Positions 5,701-6,103 of a stretch of 6,103 nt of DNA are shown one piece after another. The stretch comes from Pseudomonadota bacterium (GTDB lineage Bacteria > Chloroflexota > Ktedonobacteria > Ktedonobacterales > JACDGC01): positions 1 to 6,103 of the forward strand of contig JAJPKG010000410.1 in NCBI GenBank assembly GCA_021323815.1, given 5' to 3'. Each line of letters starts with the position of its first letter. Position 1 is the stretch's first letter. The notes under the pieces are model-generated. The model did not search any database. It was not told the DNA's origin and saw nothing but the letters and a program-made list of their open reading frames with translations. The position numbers and the translations under genes are program-made.

Positions 5701-5820
5701 AAACCGGCGGCGTCCTATTTTCCCAGAGGCTTGCGCCTCAAGTATCGTCGGGGCTGAAGGGCTTAACGACCGTGTTCGGGATGGGAACGGGTGTAACCCC
5801 TTCGCTGAAGTCACCGATTT
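5701..5820 (-). rRNA. 5S ribosomal RNA
   Basis: The minus strand carries a complete 120-nt 5S rRNA. The universal blocks CCCGUUCCCAUCCCGAACACG and CUGGGAAAAUAGGACG are recognisable. The termini AAAUCGGUG (5' end, 5820-5812) and CGCCGGUUU-type 3' end (to 5701) form helix I. Flanking bases GCGGGG (5826-5821) and CCCCGC (5700-5695) pair to extend helix I by six pairs, the usual arrangement for maturation of a 5S precursor. It is the last gene of the operon, 20 nt after tRNA-fMet and directly before the terminator. Confidence 0.96.
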
Positions 5821-5822
5821 CC

Positions 5823-5838
5823 CCGCGCTTACGCGCGG
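5823..5838 (-). other. Hairpin in the tRNA-5S spacer
   Basis: On the minus strand CCGCGC (5838-5833) and GCGCGG (5828-5823) form a perfect 6-bp stem closed by a GUAA tetraloop of the GNRA type. It fills most of the 20-nt spacer and overlaps the bases that would extend 5S helix I, so the two structures exclude each other. Confidence 0.55.
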
Positions 5839-5840
5839 TT

Positions 5841-5916
5841 TGGTAGCAGGGGCCGGATTCGAACCGACGACCTCCGGGTTATGAGCCCGACGAGCTAACC
5901 ACTGCTCTACCCTGCG
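5841..5916 (-). tRNA. Initiator tRNA-fMet (CAU anticodon)
   Basis: The 76-nt gene reads CGCAGGG-UA-GAGC... on the minus strand, with anticodon loop CUCAUAA and encoded CCA end (5843-5841). Initiator marks are all present: an unpaired C1-U72 at the acceptor end, A11-U24 in the D stem, and three successive G-C pairs at the foot of the anticodon stem (GGG / CCC). The T loop is UUCGAAU. It sits between 23S (73-nt spacer) and 5S (20-nt spacer) in the rRNA transcript, so supply of initiator tRNA would follow rRNA synthesis. Confidence 0.96.
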
Positions 5917-5950
5917 TCACGACATGAACTGATGCAATAGAGATCCTGCA

Positions 5951-6002
5951 CGGCTTCATGAACTCGATTTTGCCGACTCCTTAAGAAAAGGAGATGAAGC
6001 CG
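5951..6002 (-). repeat. Inverted repeat between the 23S 3' end and the spacer
   Basis: CGGCTTCAT in the 23S 3' end (minus strand, 6002-5994) is perfectly complementary to ATGAAGCCG in the spacer (5959-5951). Between them lies a second hairpin, CTCCTT (5990-5985 side shifted by the 23S end) with AAGGAG (to 5975-5980 region), loop UUCUU. Together they could fold the 23S 3' end locally before it pairs with the 23S 5' end. Confidence 0.45.
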
Positions 6003-6103
6003 TTCGGTCATTAGTACGGCTAAGCTACACACGTTACCGTGCGACGACCTGCCGCCTATCGAGCTGGTGATCTGCCAGCGACCTTATCTGGTGGGGACGA
6101 CTC
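5990..6103 (-). rRNA. 23S ribosomal RNA, 3' end (partial, cut by window edge)
   Basis: About 114 nt of the 3' end of 23S rRNA are visible on the minus strand. The blocks GAUAGGCGGCAGG and GCUUAGCCGUACUAAUGACCG match the conserved 23S terminal region (E. coli GAUAGGCCGGGUG ... UAACCGGUACUAAUGAACCG). The mature 3' end is placed near 5990 by alignment to the E. coli end, and is uncertain by a few bases because the 23S 5' partner strand is outside the window. Confidence 0.9.

Noticed and set aside
5693..5884. Plus-strand open frame across the 5S and tRNA genes
   Set aside because: It is the antisense of a clear 5S rRNA and tRNA-fMet, and has the composition of translated structural RNA.

Overview
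The window (6,103 bp) is bacterial chromosomal DNA with moderate-to-high G+C. It holds seven protein genes and the 3' end of an rRNA operon. The order of that operon, the sulfurtransferase type, a PIG-V-like mannosyltransferase in a bacterium and palindromic intergenic repeats would fit a Chloroflexota-like or actinobacterial-like lineage. No taxon can be fixed from the sequence alone, and this placement is a weak inference.

Layout. At 13-531 (minus) is a small membrane-anchored protein with an outside domain of unknown function. A 335-bp gene-free region carrying divergent promoter candidates follows. At 867-1613 (plus) is an orphan protein with an alternating beta/alpha pattern like a TIM barrel, then a strong stem-loop and a small tail-anchored membrane protein (1699-1926, plus). 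These converge, across a hairpin, on a stand-alone receiver-domain protein (2046-2441, minus). Its usual phosphoacceptor Asp is Glu, and a promoter with perfect -35 and -10 hexamers lies upstream. Next is a polytopic PIG-V/Mannosyl_trans2-like glycosyltransferase (2632-3984, minus). It is divergent from a two-domain rhodanese-type thiosulfate sulfurtransferase (4200-5048, plus). A SufU/IscU-type Fe-S scaffold gene (5209-5613, plus) follows, flanked on both sides by related palindromic repeats.

The right end is an rRNA operon read on the minus strand: the 3' end of 23S rRNA, then initiator tRNA-fMet, then 5S rRNA, then an intrinsic terminator. The fMet tRNA sits between 23S and 5S rather than between 16S and 23S or after 5S, which is the most unusual organisational feature here.

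How the genes work together. The sulfurtransferase and the Fe-S scaffold are neighbours in the same direction, and both belong to sulfur trafficking, so a shared role is plausible but not shown. The other protein genes look like independent units. I found no CRISPR array, transposase, integrase or phage gene. No complete new multi-gene system is evident. The strongest leads are the altered receiver domain, the rRNA operon order and its competing RNA structures, the repeats around the scaffold gene, and three proteins I cannot assign.
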